Source of the DNA: Phenylobacterium sp.
GTDB lineage: Bacteria > Pseudomonadota > Alphaproteobacteria > Caulobacterales > Caulobacteraceae
Assembly: GCF_025351295.1 (NCBI RefSeq)
Contig: NZ_JANXWD010000115.1
Span: 1-64,000, forward strand
Direction: 5' to 3'
DNA: 64,000 nt
Notes under the pieces: model-generated
The model's input: only the letters and a program-made list of their open reading frames with translations
Database searches by the model: none
Told to the model about the DNA's origin: nothing
Part shown: piece after piece, positions 50,030-58,914 of the stretch
Layout of the letters: each line of letters starts with the position of its first letter
Numbering within the stretch: position 1 is the stretch's first letter
Made by a program: the position numbers and the translations under genes

Positions 50030-51436
50030 CTACTTCTGGTCGGCGTAGGCCTTGATCAGGCGGTAGAGGAACTCGCGGCCGTGCATCACCGACTGGACGG
50101 CGATGTGCTCGTTCAGGCCGTGGATGTTGCCGGCGTCGTCGCCGCGGAACAGGGCCGAGAAGCCATAGGTCGGGATGCCCACGGCGATCAGCCGGCCGGC
50201 GTCGGTGCCGAAGGTCTCCTGCATCGGGGTGACCGGCACGCCGGGGAAGACCGCGGCCGCCACCGCCTCGATCGGCGCCATCACCTGGGGCGTCAGCGGC
50301 GAGGCCGGGGCGCGCGACGGACCGGCCGGCGTGCCGGTCACCTTGACCTGCGGATCGTTCACCGCAGCGACGATGGCCGCCTCGACCGGCGCCAGCGGCG
50401 TGCCGGGCGGCAGTCGGCAGTTGATCGTGGCGCGCGCCCGCTGCGGCTGGGCGTTGGCCGCGTGGCCGCCCTCGATCAGGGTTGGTATGCAGGTGGTGCG
50501 CAGCATGGCGCGATAGGCCACCGACCGGTTCAGGACCGCGTTGGCGGCGGGGTCCTGCGGGTCGGCCAGCACCGTGCGCATGGCCGCGCCGGTCTCGCCG
50601 CCGACGCGGGGCGCCAGGGCGGTGAAATAGGCCCGGTTGAAGGCGTTCAGCTCGGTGGGGAAGTTCAGGCTCTTCAGGTTGGCGACCGCCTGGCCCAGGC
50701 TGACGATCGGGTTCTCGGGCCGCGGCAGCGAGGAGTGGCCGCCCGGGCCCGTGACCTCGAGCGTGTAGTTGGCGAAGATCTTCTCGGCCGCCATGACGGT
50801 GACGGCCGGCCGGCGGCCATCGGCGCCGAGGGCGCCGCCGCCACCCTCGGTGAGCGCGATTCCGGCGTCGATCAGCGCGCGCTGGTTCTGGGCCAGCCAG
50901 GCGGCGCCGTTCACGAACCCGCCCTCCTCGCCGCAGGTCAGCGCCAGCTTAATCGTCCGCGCCGGCCGGTAACCCTCGTTATGGTAGCGGACCATGTTGT
51001 CGGCCCAGATGGCGTCCTGGGCCTTCATGTCGGACACGCCGCGCCCGAACAGCTGGCCGTCTTCCTCAATCAGGGTGAAGGGATCGCGGGTCCAGTCCTC
51101 GCGCCGGGCGTTGACCACGTCGATGTGGCCCAGCATCAGCACGGCCCTGGCCCTGGGGTCCTTGCCCGGCAGCACGGCGACCAGATTGCCGGCCTTGGGC
51201 GCGCCCTCGGGGACGAAGACGTGCAGGTCGCCGGCCGGGAAGCCCGCCGCGGTCATCCGCGCGGCGACCCTGGCGACGAGAGCGGTGCAGTCGCCGGTGG
51301 CGACGCTGGTGTCGGTCTCGACCATTTCCTTGAGCATCGCCCGGAAGGCGAGGTCGCCGGACGGCTGGGCGCGGGCCGCGACGGGGGCGGCCGCCACGAC
51401 GGCAAGCGCCGCAGTGGCGATAAGGATCGGTCTCAT
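50030..51436 (-). CDS. Secreted M20/M28-type zinc carboxypeptidase
   Basis: This 468-residue protein has a signal peptide (cleavage after ARA). The M20 active-site residues are visible: GHIDVV, VSDMKAQD, and CGEEGG carrying the catalytic Glu pair, plus the C-terminal LNEHIAVQS histidine. A dimerisation domain (VMAAEKIFANYTLEVTGPGGH) is inserted between the halves. It hydrolyses peptides or acylated amino acids in the periplasm. It appears monocistronic. Confidence 0.93.
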   Translation of the reverse strand: MRPILIATAALAVVAAAPVAARAQPSGDLAFRAMLKEMVETDTSVATGDCTALVARVAARMTAAGFPAGDLHVFVPEGAPKAGNLVAVLPGKDPRARAVLMLGHIDVVNARREDWTRDPFTLIEEDGQLFGRGVSDMKAQDAIWADNMVRYHNEGYRPARTIKLALTCGEEGGFVNGAAWLAQNQRALIDAGIALTEGGGGALGADGRRPAVTVMAAEKIFANYTLEVTGPGGHSSLPRPENPIVSLGQAVANLKSLNFPTELNAFNRAYFTALAPRVGGETGAAMRTVLADPQDPAANAVLNRSVAYRAMLRTTCIPTLIEGGHAANAQPQRARATINCRLPPGTPLAPVEAAIVAAVNDPQVKVTGTPAGPSRAPASPLTPQVMAPIEAVAAAVFPGVPVTPMQETFGTDAGRLIAVGIPTYGFSALFRGDDAGNIHGLNEHIAVQSVMHGREFLYRLIKAYADQK

Positions 51437-51508
51437 GTCCGGACAGCCCCCAGGGTGCCCCGCAGCGTCGCAAGCGCGCCCGGGTGGCGCAAGGCCCGCC
51501 TCGCCCGG

Positions 51509-52312
51509 CTAAGCCGCCATCCGCGCCTTGAACACCCCGTCCGGCAGCTTCGCCGCCCGGGACGGGTGAAGGAAGAAGTAGTCCTTCCAGGGCAGGCCCT
51601 CGACCAGGGTGGTGCGTTCCTCCAGCCGGTCGCCGTTAAGCGCGAACATGCGGTAGCCGCGGTCGCGGAACAGGTCGAGGACCGCCTCGCCCGAGGCGCC
51701 GAAACGGGCCTGGAGCATAACCGGGTGGATCTCCAGCAGCACGTGCGGCTTGTCGCGGTCGAGGATAGCCAGCGCGCCCATCAGCGCCTTCAGCTCGGCG
51801 CCCTCGATGTCCATGCGGATGAAGTCGACGTGATCGAGGCCCTGCTCGGCGCAGAAGGCGTCCAGGGTGATCACAGGCGTCGGCTGGACCTCCATGCCGG
51901 CGTCTTCCAGGTCCGGGCGGGCCTGGCCGTTGGGCCTCGTCTCGGCGACATAGGCGTAGGCGCGACCCATGCGGCCGGAGGTCTTCTTGGGCGTCACCAG
52001 CAGCAGTTCGCCGGGCTTGTCGGCGACGGCGGCGTGGATGGCGGTGACCTGCTTGCCCATGCGGTGCCAGGCGATGCCGACCTTCAGCACCGCGAAGGCG
52101 AAGGCGGACGGCTCGAAGGCGTAGATCCGCGCCTTGGGGGCCACCTGGGTCATGACGTAGGAGTGGCGGCCGTCGCTGGCGCCCACGTGCAGGCACACCG
52201 GCGCGCCCGACAGCAGGTCGGCGAGGTAGGGGGTCTCAGGCTCGTGCTTGGCCCAGCTCTTGTTCCGCCGCCAGGCGCGGAAGGCGTGCCCCAGCACGCG
52301 TAGGGATGGCAT
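51509..52312 (-). CDS. FkbM-family SAM-dependent methyltransferase
   Basis: This 267-residue protein has the FkbM motif set: LHVGASDGRHSYVMTQVAP (SAM binding), YAFEPSAFAF, and VDFIRMDIEGAELKAL. FkbM enzymes O-methylate sugars or small molecules, often of surface glycans. It lies 33 bp downstream of ubiG on the same strand, so the two may be cotranscribed, but a functional link is not evident. Confidence 0.88.
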   Translation of the reverse strand: MPSLRVLGHAFRAWRRNKSWAKHEPETPYLADLLSGAPVCLHVGASDGRHSYVMTQVAPKARIYAFEPSAFAFAVLKVGIAWHRMGKQVTAIHAAVADKPGELLLVTPKKTSGRMGRAYAYVAETRPNGQARPDLEDAGMEVQPTPVITLDAFCAEQGLDHVDFIRMDIEGAELKALMGALAILDRDKPHVLLEIHPVMLQARFGASGEAVLDLFRDRGYRMFALNGDRLEERTTLVEGLPWKDYFFLHPSRAAKLPDGVFKARMAA

Positions 52313-52345
52313 CCAGACTCCGATCTACCCCGCCCCGTCCGCCGC

Positions 52346-53098
52346 TTACGCCGCGTCGCGGACCACCGTCATCATGTAGTTCACGTCCGTGTCAGTGGAT
52401 TCCGTCCATCGGCCGGTGAGCGGGTTGAATACGACGCCGAAGGGGCCATCCACTACGACCGGCGCTTGTGCCAGGAAGTCGCGGACCTCGTCGGGCTTGA
52501 GGAACCGGTTCCAATCGTGGGTGCCGATCGGCAGCCAGCGCATGACATATTCGGCGCCGACCTTGGCCAGGGCCAGGGCTTTGAGCGTACGGTTGAGGGT
52601 GGCGACGATCATCAGGCCGCCGGGCTTCAGCAGCTGGGCGCAGGCGCGCAGGTAGTCGCCGGGGTCGGCCACGTGCTCGATCACCTCCATGTTGAGGATC
52701 ACGTCGAACGGCGGCTCGCCGGCCGCGACCAGGGCCTCGGCGGTGGAGGCGCGGTAGTCGATGATGAGGCCCTGTTCGGCAGCGTGGACGCTGGCCGTGC
52801 CGACGTTGCGTTCCGAGGCGTCGACGCCGGTGACCTCGAAGCCCAGACGGGTCATCGGCTCGGACAGCAGGCCGCCGCCGCAGCCGATGTCCATTAGCCG
52901 CAGGCCTTCGAACGGCCGGCGCGCCGTGGGATCACGCTGGAAGTGGTAGAGGGCCTGGTCCCGGATGAAGCCCAGTCTTACCGGATTGAACCTGTGCAGC
53001 GGCGCGAACTTGCCGCGCGGGTCCCACCACTCGGCGGCGATGCGGGAAAACCGTTCGACCTCGGCGGGATCGATGGAGGATTTGGCGGTGGCGCTCAT
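52346..53098 (-). CDS. ubiG: Ubiquinone biosynthesis O-methyltransferase UbiG
   Basis: This 250-residue methyltransferase carries out both O-methylations of ubiquinone synthesis. It has [21 protein letters not shown] (the family N-terminus), motif [28 protein letters not shown], and the late [14 protein letters not shown]. It is usually beside lysC in Caulobacterales; here a toxin-antitoxin pair lies between. The toxin gene stop is 2 bp upstream of its start. Confidence 0.96.
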   Translation of the reverse strand: MSATAKSSIDPAEVERFSRIAAEWWDPRGKFAPLHRFNPVRLGFIRDQALYHFQRDPTARRPFEGLRLMDIGCGGGLLSEPMTRLGFEVTGVDASERNVGTASVHAAEQGLIIDYRASTAEALVAAGEPPFDVILNMEVIEHVADPGDYLRACAQLLKPGGLMIVATLNRTLKALALAKVGAEYVMRWLPIGTHDWNRFLKPDEVRDFLAQAPVVVDGPFGVVFNPLTGRWTESTDTDVNYMMTVVRDAA

Positions 53099-53100
53099 GC

Positions 53101-53484
53101 TCAGCGTATCAGCACGACTTCCACGCCCAGGTCCAGTTCGGCCCAGGCGCGATCGGCGGTGTAGACCGGCAGGCCGAGCCGCTTGCCCAGCGCCAGGCAG
53201 GCGCGGTCGCCGAGGGAGAGGCCACGCGAGCGCGTCGCGCGGCGCCAGAGGCCGGCCTGCAAGGCGTCATCGCCATCAAAGGGCTCGATCACCGCGGCCA
53301 GGCGACCAATCATACGCCCGATCGTCGCGTCATCGACGGGCTTATCGCCCAGCTTTTGCGCCACCTCCGCGAGGTTGACCGCAGAGATGTGAGCTTCGTC
53401 CAGGACGTCATGTAGTCGATCGCCACCGGGTTCGTTCCAGAACCAGGTCAGGATCGCTGATGTATCGAGCACCGCCCTAGTCAC
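53101..53484 (-). CDS. vapC: VapC-like PIN-domain toxin
   Basis: This 127-residue PIN ribonuclease has the acidic metal-binding residues Asp7 ([10 protein letters not shown]), Glu40 (VNLAEVA), Asp93 ([11 protein letters not shown]) and Asp111 (YTADRAW). Such toxins cleave tRNA or rRNA when free of antitoxin. The start is GTG at 53484, and it overlaps the end of the antitoxin gene by 8 bp, the usual antitoxin-toxin order. Confidence 0.92.
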   Translation of the reverse strand: MTRAVLDTSAILTWFWNEPGGDRLHDVLDEAHISAVNLAEVAQKLGDKPVDDATIGRMIGRLAAVIEPFDGDDALQAGLWRRATRSRGLSLGDRACLALGKRLGLPVYTADRAWAELDLGVEVVLIR

Positions 53485-53944
53485 CCCACATCTCTCCGGA
53501 GTGCCGCTCCGCGATCAGTTCATCTACGATGGACCGCGTCGGGTCGGCATACGGCGCAAGGGCGACCTGTATTTTCTTCCATGCAGCTCTGCCGCTCAGG
53601 ATGATCAGCCGATCCTCCTCGATTTCTGCGATCAGCACACCGCCCGGTCGAGCGCCCAACAAGGCTTGAACCTCATGCGGCAATCGGACTGACCCATCCG
53701 GCTCGACCACAAGTCGACAAATATCCGCAAATGGCGTCGAGGCCTCTGCGACCCCGGCGGGCAATTGCGTCGGCGATGGCCCTCGCAGTTTGTCGCCCTC
53801 CAGCACATTGCGGACGTGCTGGTAACGCTTCCCAAGAGCTCGGGCGATCTCAGCGCGGGGATATCCGGCGATGCTAAGCGCCCTGATCTTGTCAGACACC
53901 GTCATAGCCGAGGCGATGACGCGTGCACCTTCGACTCGATCCAT
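53477..53944 (-). CDS. Antitoxin with HTH and AbrB-type domains
   Basis: This 155-residue protein is the partner of the PIN toxin. The N-terminal half carries a helix-turn-helix (SIAGYPRAEIARALGKRYQHVRNVL), and the C-terminal half a SpoVT/AbrB-like swapped-hairpin element (LVVEPDGSVRLPHEVQALLG) followed by a helical toxin-binding tail. Most VapB antitoxins are about 80 residues; two DNA-binding modules in one protein are unusual. ATG 53944 has AAGGGG upstream; the frame extends to 53995. It probably autoregulates the pair. Confidence 0.85.
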   Translation of the reverse strand: MDRVEGARVIASAMTVSDKIRALSIAGYPRAEIARALGKRYQHVRNVLEGDKLRGPSPTQLPAGVAEASTPFADICRLVVEPDGSVRLPHEVQALLGARPGGVLIAEIEEDRLIILSGRAAWKKIQVALAPYADPTRSIVDELIAERHSGEMWGD

Positions 53945-54061
53945 GACCTGCCCCTTTGATAGGTAGATAGGTAGGTACCTGTCGCGCTCCGTCAATACCG
54001 TTGTGCGGCACGGGCGCCGCCGCTAGAACGGCCCGCTTTTGGGCGGAGGGGTCGGCGCGGC

Positions 54062-55309
54062 GTGGCTCGGCTGGTGATGAAATTCGGCGGCACGTCGGTG
54101 GCCGACCTGGAGCGCATCCGGCGGGTGGCGCGGCTCGTGAACGCCGAGGTCCAGGCGGGGCATCAGGTGGCTGTCGTGGTCTCGGCCATGGCGGGCAAGA
54201 CCAATGAGCTGGTGGCCTGGACTGACGGGTCGGGCGCGGCGGCGCAGGGGCTGGCGGCCTCCGACGACGAATACGACGTGGTGGTGGCGTCGGGCGAGCA
54301 GGTGAGCGCCGGGCTGCTGGCCATGACGCTGCGCAATATGGGGACGCCGGCAAGGTCCTGGATGGGCTGGCAGATCCCGATCATCGCCGACGACAGCCAC
54401 GGCCGCGCGCGGATCGACGAGATCCAGCCCGAGAAGCTGGGCGCGGCCATGGACGCCGGCGAGGTCGCGGTGATCGCGGGCTTCCAGGGGGTGACCCGCG
54501 ACGGGCGCATCGCCACTCTGGGCCGGGGCGGATCGGACACCAGCGCCGTCGCCATCGCCGCCGCGCTCGGGTGCGGCTGTGACATCTACACCGACGTGGA
54601 CGGGGTCTACACCACCGACCCGCGGATCGAATCCAAGGCCCGCAAGCTGGCCAAGATCTCCTACGAGGAGATGCTGGAGATGGCGTCGCTGGGCGCCAAG
54701 GTGCTGCAGACCCGCTCGGTCGAGCTCGCCATGGCCTATGGTGTGCCCGTGCGGGTGCTATCGAGTTTCGTAGAGCCGGGCGAGGCGCCGGGCCAAGGTA
54801 CGATAGTGTGTGACGAGGAGGAGATCGTGGAGAAGCGCATCGTGAGCGGCGTGGCCTACAGCCGCGACGAGGCGAAGATCAGCCTCTTCGGTCTGCCGGA
54901 CCATCCCGGGGTGTCGTCCACCATCTTCGGCGCCCTGGCCGACGCCAACGTCAACGTGGACATGATCGTCCAGTCCAAGGCCCGCACCGCCGACACCGCC
55001 AACATGGAATTCACGGTCGGCAAGCGTGACGCCCAGCGCGCCGTCGACATCGTGCGATCCGTCCAACCCAGCGTCGGCTTCGAGGACGTTCAGGTGAACG
55101 ACGACGTGGCCAAGGTCTCGGTGATCGGCGTCGGCATGCGCAGCCACACCGGGGTGGCCAAGTCAATGTTCCAGGCGCTGGCCGACAAGGGCGTGAACAT
55201 CCAGGTGATCTCGACCTCGGAGATCAAGATCAGCGTGCTGATCGACGCGGCCTATACGGAACTCGCGGTGCGGGCGCTGCACGCGGCCTATGGCCTGGAC
55301 CAACTCTAG
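54062..55309 (+). CDS. lysC: Aspartokinase
   Basis: This 415-residue aspartate kinase performs the first step toward lysine, threonine and methionine. It has the KFGGTSVAD motif at residues 7-15, the catalytic GRGGSDTSAVA and two C-terminal ACT domains (VSSTIFGALADANVNVDMIV and AKSMFQALADKGVNIQVIST) for allosteric control. The start is GTG at 54062 with GGAGGGG upstream. It diverges from the toxin-antitoxin operon. Confidence 0.97.
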   Translation: MARLVMKFGGTSVADLERIRRVARLVNAEVQAGHQVAVVVSAMAGKTNELVAWTDGSGAAAQGLAASDDEYDVVVASGEQVSAGLLAMTLRNMGTPARSWMGWQIPIIADDSHGRARIDEIQPEKLGAAMDAGEVAVIAGFQGVTRDGRIATLGRGGSDTSAVAIAAALGCGCDIYTDVDGVYTTDPRIESKARKLAKISYEEMLEMASLGAKVLQTRSVELAMAYGVPVRVLSSFVEPGEAPGQGTIVCDEEEIVEKRIVSGVAYSRDEAKISLFGLPDHPGVSSTIFGALADANVNVDMIVQSKARTADTANMEFTVGKRDAQRAVDIVRSVQPSVGFEDVQVNDDVAKVSVIGVGMRSHTGVAKSMFQALADKGVNIQVISTSEIKISVLIDAAYTELAVRALHAAYGLDQL

Positions 55310-55653
55310 GCGGCCAGGCCCTCCGCCTCGGTGTACTCCAGATACCCGTCCTCGACGGCCGGGATGATTTCCAGCACCTCGAAATAGGGCAGGCCCAGGA
55401 ACGGCGTGTCGCGCAGGGCGTCGATCAGGAAGTAATAGGCGCGCAGGTCGCGGGTCTCGAACACCGCCACATCCGTCGCCCGGCCGCTGAACGCCTCGGC
55501 GTCGTAGAACCGCAGGGCCACCTGCGGGTAGCGCGCGAAGATCGGCTTGATGGTCGCTTCGATGAAGGCGAAGCGCGCCTCGCGGGTCAGCGCGAGCCAG
55601 GCGGGCGAGCTGCGCAGCAGCATGAAGAAGGTGATCTTGGGGGCGTCCGTCAT
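55306..55653 (-). CDS. Darcynin-like protein
   Basis: This 115-residue protein matches the darcynin type: ITFFMLLRSSPAWLALTREAR, then FYDAEAFSGRATDVAVFETRDL, and PYFEVLEIIPAVEDGY. Darcynins are small cytoplasmic proteins of uncertain function named after the mouse pheromone only through nomenclature. Its stop overlaps the end of lysC by 4 bp on opposite strands. It diverges from a TetR regulator whose operator-like palindrome lies between them, so it is a likely target. Confidence 0.75.
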   Translation of the reverse strand: MTDAPKITFFMLLRSSPAWLALTREARFAFIEATIKPIFARYPQVALRFYDAEAFSGRATDVAVFETRDLRAYYFLIDALRDTPFLGLPYFEVLEIIPAVEDGYLEYTEAEGLAA

Positions 55654-55687
55654 GGCTTTGCTCCAGGGTTGATATGGCGCAGTATGT

Positions 55688-55699
55688 GAGTAATTACTC
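55688..55699. promoter_or_regulatory. Perfect palindrome GAGTAATTACTC, TetR operator candidate
   Basis: This 12-bp perfect inverted repeat lies in the 66-bp spacer between the darcynin-like gene and the tetR-type gene. It is AT-rich at its centre in a GC-rich region and is placed to control both promoters, as is usual for TetR family operators. Confidence 0.6.
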
Positions 55700-55719
55700 G
55701 CTTTGGATGCTCGCGTTCC

Positions 55720-56316
55720 ATGGACGTCCTCGACCTGCGCAAACGCCCGTCACAGCAGCGGTCTGCCCGGACCATGGACGTGGTGCTGGAGGCGGCGGCT
55801 CAGGTTCTGGAGGCCGGCGGACTCGGCGCGTTCAACACCAATGCGGTGGCGGCACGGGCCGGGGTGAGCATCGGATCGATCTACCAGTACTTCCCGGGCA
55901 AGGACGCGGTGATGGCGGCGCTGATCCGCCTTGAGGCCGCCCGGTTCGAGGCCGAACTCGCCAGGGCGCTGGAGGCCGCGGCCGACCTGCCCTTGGCTCA
56001 GGCGGTGGAGCGGCTGGTCGCCCTGGCCGTGGCCAGCCAGACGGCGCGGCCCAATCTGGCGCGGATCCTGGACCTGGAGGAGCGGCGGCTGGGGCTGGAG
56101 GCCGAGGTGACCATTCGGTCGCAGACCACCATCGGGCAACTGACGCAGTTCCTGGCGCGGCACGACGTGCCGGATCCACAGGTCGCGGCGGGAGATCTGC
56201 AGAATCTGGTGCGCGGCATGGTCGACGGCGCGCTCCACGCGGACCCGCATGACCTGACCCGGCGGATCGCCCGCGCGGCCATGGGCTATCTGTCAGGACA
56301 GGCGGGGGATCCCTGA
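55720..56316 (+). CDS. TetR-family transcriptional repressor
   Basis: This 198-residue regulator has the TetR helix-turn-helix in residues ~15-60 (RSARTMDVVLEAAAQVLEAG...NTNAVAARAGVSIGSIYQYFPGKDAVMAAL) and a helical ligand domain. The ligand is unknown. The divergent darcynin-like gene and the palindrome at 55688 suggest local control. The next gene, 81 bp downstream, is an unknown membrane protein that may share its transcript. Confidence 0.92.
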   Translation: MDVLDLRKRPSQQRSARTMDVVLEAAAQVLEAGGLGAFNTNAVAARAGVSIGSIYQYFPGKDAVMAALIRLEAARFEAELARALEAAADLPLAQAVERLVALAVASQTARPNLARILDLEERRLGLEAEVTIRSQTTIGQLTQFLARHDVPDPQVAAGDLQNLVRGMVDGALHADPHDLTRRIARAAMGYLSGQAGDP

Positions 56317-56397
56317 GGCCCCGAGATTACCTGAGACGTCATTGCCTCGCCGCGATCCGCCGAGCCACCGTCGGCCACCATCAACCGGAGCGCCGCG

Positions 56398-56817
56398 ATG
56401 TCCCACCAATTCCACAAGTTCTGGCTGAAGGTCACGGCCATCGTCGTCGGGTCATTCGGGCCGATCTTCTTCCTGGGAACGATGGCCCCGACGCTGGAGC
56501 CCGCGCGGCTGACCCTTGATATCCTGAGCTGGCCGATCGACGGCGCGACCACCTATGCGTCCCCTGACACGCGGTTCCTGTCGGCGTTGACCGGCGGTTT
56601 TCTCATGGGCTGGGGGGTCATGATCTGGTGCCTGTCGATGTGGGTCTATGACGCCGCGCCGGAGGGCGTGCGCCGCTCGGTGCTGACGGGCACGATCGCC
56701 TGGTTCCTGCTGGACAGCGCGGGGTCGATCGCGTCCGGCACCCCGTCGAACGCTGCCTTCAATGCCGTGGTTCTGCTGGTGGCCGTCGGACCGCTGTGGC
56801 GACCGGCGAGGACCTGA
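56398..56817 (+). CDS. Small integral membrane protein, unknown
   Basis: This 139-residue protein has four predicted transmembrane helices (about 10-30, 62-82, 95-112, 118-135). No family is recognised with confidence. GGAG lies eight bases before ATG 56398. It is convergent with the MFS gene, with 8 bp between stops. Confidence 0.75.
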   Translation: MSHQFHKFWLKVTAIVVGSFGPIFFLGTMAPTLEPARLTLDILSWPIDGATTYASPDTRFLSALTGGFLMGWGVMIWCLSMWVYDAAPEGVRRSVLTGTIAWFLLDSAGSIASGTPSNAAFNAVVLLVAVGPLWRPART

Positions 56818-56825
56818 CGACCCCG

Positions 56826-58232
56826 CTAGGCCCGTTCGGCTGAGCCGGTGAGGCGGAAGGCGGCCCAGGCGCCGGCGAGGGCAAGCGGGATCACGGCGAC
56901 GAAGACCCAGATCGTGGCGGCGCGGGCGCTGGCGTCGGTCAGACCCTGCGAGAAGCCGACCACATTGGCGGCGACGCCGGAGATCGCCGCGCCGGCCGCC
57001 GCGCCGCACTGGCGCACGGCGGTGATGCCCGAGGAGCCGATGGCCTTGTCGTCGTCACGCAGCGCCATCAGCACGCGCCGGCTCATGAAGGCCCAGGCGA
57101 ACCCGAACGCCGCGCCCATAAGGCCACCGGCCACCAGCATCCAGACCAGCGGCCCGTCGGCCAGGGTGAAGGGCAGCATGACCAGGCTGGAAATCAGCAG
57201 CAGGGCCCCGATGCGAACCCAGCGGGCGTCCCAGACCGCGCCGGCGCCGGCGACCGCCATGGCGGTGATTGTCCAAGCCATCGATTCCGCGCCCACCGCG
57301 TAGCCGGCCCACAGTGGGGTGAAGCCGCGAGTCTGCTGCAGGATCGCCGGGCCATAGATGGAAAAGCCCATCGAGGCGGCGGTGAGCGCGAACATCGCCG
57401 CATAGCCGGCGCCGACCACCGTCCTGACATCGCCCGCGCGATGGGGCAGCAGGCGCACCCGCAGCCGATCGTCGAGGCGTACGACCAGGACCAGGATCAC
57501 CAGGCCGCCGACGACCAGGGCCACGGCGACGGGCAGGTTGGTCACCACATTGGCGACGGCGATGGCGCCGACGCCCAACCCCAGCACGCCCAGTTGCGCC
57601 CAGGGAATGCCCGGACCGCCGCTGGCCCGGCCCGCGCCGCCCAGCAGGAAGGGCGCGGCGAGGCTGAACAGTCCGGCCTGGGCCGCGAACAGCCAGAACA
57701 CGTCGCGCCAATGGCCGCCCTCCAGGACCAGGCCGCCGAACAGCGGGCCCAGCACCGTGGCGATGCCCCACACGAAGGTGACGGCGGCGAACACCCGAGC
57801 CAGGTGGCGCTCGGGGAACAGCAGCGCGATGGCGACCATGGCAAAGCCGGAGATCCACCCGGAGCCCAGGCCCTGGATCAGGCGGCCGGCCAGGAACAGG
57901 CCCACATTGGGGGCCATCGCGCTGATGAGACAGCCCGCCACCATCACCAGCCCCGCCACCGCGGTGGCCGATCGGAGGCCGAACCTTTCCGACAGCCGCC
58001 CGGAGCTGGCCCCGGCCAGGATCGCGCCGACGAAATAACCGGCGGTGGCCCAGCTGAAGTAGGCATAGCCGCCGAGGTCGGCGCCGACGCTGGGCATGAT
58101 GGTGGCGGTGACCAGGCTGTCGGCGGCGTTCAACCAGACGCCCAGGCAGATCAGGGCGAAGCGCGGCAGCCGCCCCTCCGCCAGCAGGTCCGCCCAGCCG
58201 GTGGCTTCGTTCATTTTGACAACTTCAGCCAT
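56826..58232 (-). CDS. MFS drug/metabolite exporter
   Basis: This 468-residue MFS protein with 12-14 helices begins LICLGVWLNAADSLVTATIMPSV and has motif A-like SGRLSERFGLRSA and motif C-like WGIATVLGPLFGGLV, features of drug:proton antiporters. It diverges from a cysteine-rich HTH regulator, and its start codon lies within an operator-like repeat (TTTGACA...TGTCAAA). The regulator probably represses it. The substrate is unknown. Confidence 0.88.
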   Translation of the reverse strand: MAEVVKMNEATGWADLLAEGRLPRFALICLGVWLNAADSLVTATIMPSVGADLGGYAYFSWATAGYFVGAILAGASSGRLSERFGLRSATAVAGLVMVAGCLISAMAPNVGLFLAGRLIQGLGSGWISGFAMVAIALLFPERHLARVFAAVTFVWGIATVLGPLFGGLVLEGGHWRDVFWLFAAQAGLFSLAAPFLLGGAGRASGGPGIPWAQLGVLGLGVGAIAVANVVTNLPVAVALVVGGLVILVLVVRLDDRLRVRLLPHRAGDVRTVVGAGYAAMFALTAASMGFSIYGPAILQQTRGFTPLWAGYAVGAESMAWTITAMAVAGAGAVWDARWVRIGALLLISSLVMLPFTLADGPLVWMLVAGGLMGAAFGFAWAFMSRRVLMALRDDDKAIGSSGITAVRQCGAAAGAAISGVAANVVGFSQGLTDASARAATIWVFVAVIPLALAGAWAAFRLTGSAERA

Positions 58233-58286
58233 GTCAAATTGGCGATAGACCGCGCCTCCGGATTTTGCAATACAATGATTGTCAAA
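58215..58286. promoter_or_regulatory. Operator repeats of the MFS/regulator pair
   Basis: TTTGACA (58215-58221) and TGTCAAA (58232-58238) form a perfect inverted repeat with a 10-bp spacer that overlaps the MFS start. A third TGTCAAA at 58280-58286 overlaps the regulator start. This placement over both start regions fits a repressor controlling both genes. Confidence 0.65.
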
Positions 58287-58912
58287 TGCATGCGCCGGCC
58301 GACCGCATCCTGTTCCAGCTCAAGACCCGCGGACCGGCGGAGACCCTCGCCCTGGCAGCGGTCCTGGGGGTCAGCCGGCAGGCCACCCTGCAACATCTGG
58401 AGCGCCTCGTCGCCGACGGGCTGGTGGCCCACACCGACGAACGCCGCGGCGTGGGCCGGCCGCGGCGCACCTGGTCGCTGACCGACATGGCCCAGGTCCG
58501 GTTCCCCGACACCCACGCCCAACTGACCCTGGAGATGCTGGACGCCGTCCGCGCCGAGTTCGGGGAGGACGGGGTCGAACGCCTGGTCGCCCGGCGCGAG
58601 CAGGCGACGGTGCGGGCCTATACGACGGCGCTGGCCGGGGCGAAGCGGCTGGAAGCCCGCGTCGCCCGGCTGGCCGAACTTCGGACGACGGAAGGCTACA
58701 TGGCCGACTGGACGCCCGACCCTGGCGGCGGCTTCCTTCTCGTGGAAAACCACTGCCCCATCTGCGCGGCGGCGGCCGCCTGCCAGGGATTCTGCCGCGC
58801 CGAACTGCAGGTCTTCCGCGAGGCGCTGGGGCCGGACGTCAGCGTCGAGCGCACCGACCACATCCTGGCCGGCGCGCGGCGGTGCGCCTATCGGATCAGG
58901 CTGGCGGGCTGA
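58286..58912 (+). CDS. SufR-like HTH regulator with C-terminal cysteine cluster
   Basis: This 208-residue regulator has an N-terminal winged helix (LALAAVLGVSRQATLQHLERLVADGLV, with RRGVGRPRRTW in the wing) and a C-terminal domain with Cys157, Cys160, Cys166, Cys170 and Cys200 (ENHCPICAAAAACQGFC). This layout matches SufR-type repressors that bind an iron-sulfur cluster. Here the neighbour is an MFS exporter rather than suf genes, so it may sense redox or metal state to control export. ATG 58286 is chosen; a TTG at 58265 is also in frame. Confidence 0.82.
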   Translation: MHAPADRILFQLKTRGPAETLALAAVLGVSRQATLQHLERLVADGLVAHTDERRGVGRPRRTWSLTDMAQVRFPDTHAQLTLEMLDAVRAEFGEDGVERLVARREQATVRAYTTALAGAKRLEARVARLAELRTTEGYMADWTPDPGGGFLLVENHCPICAAAAACQGFCRAELQVFREALGPDVSVERTDHILAGARRCAYRIRLAG

Positions 58913-58914
58913 CG

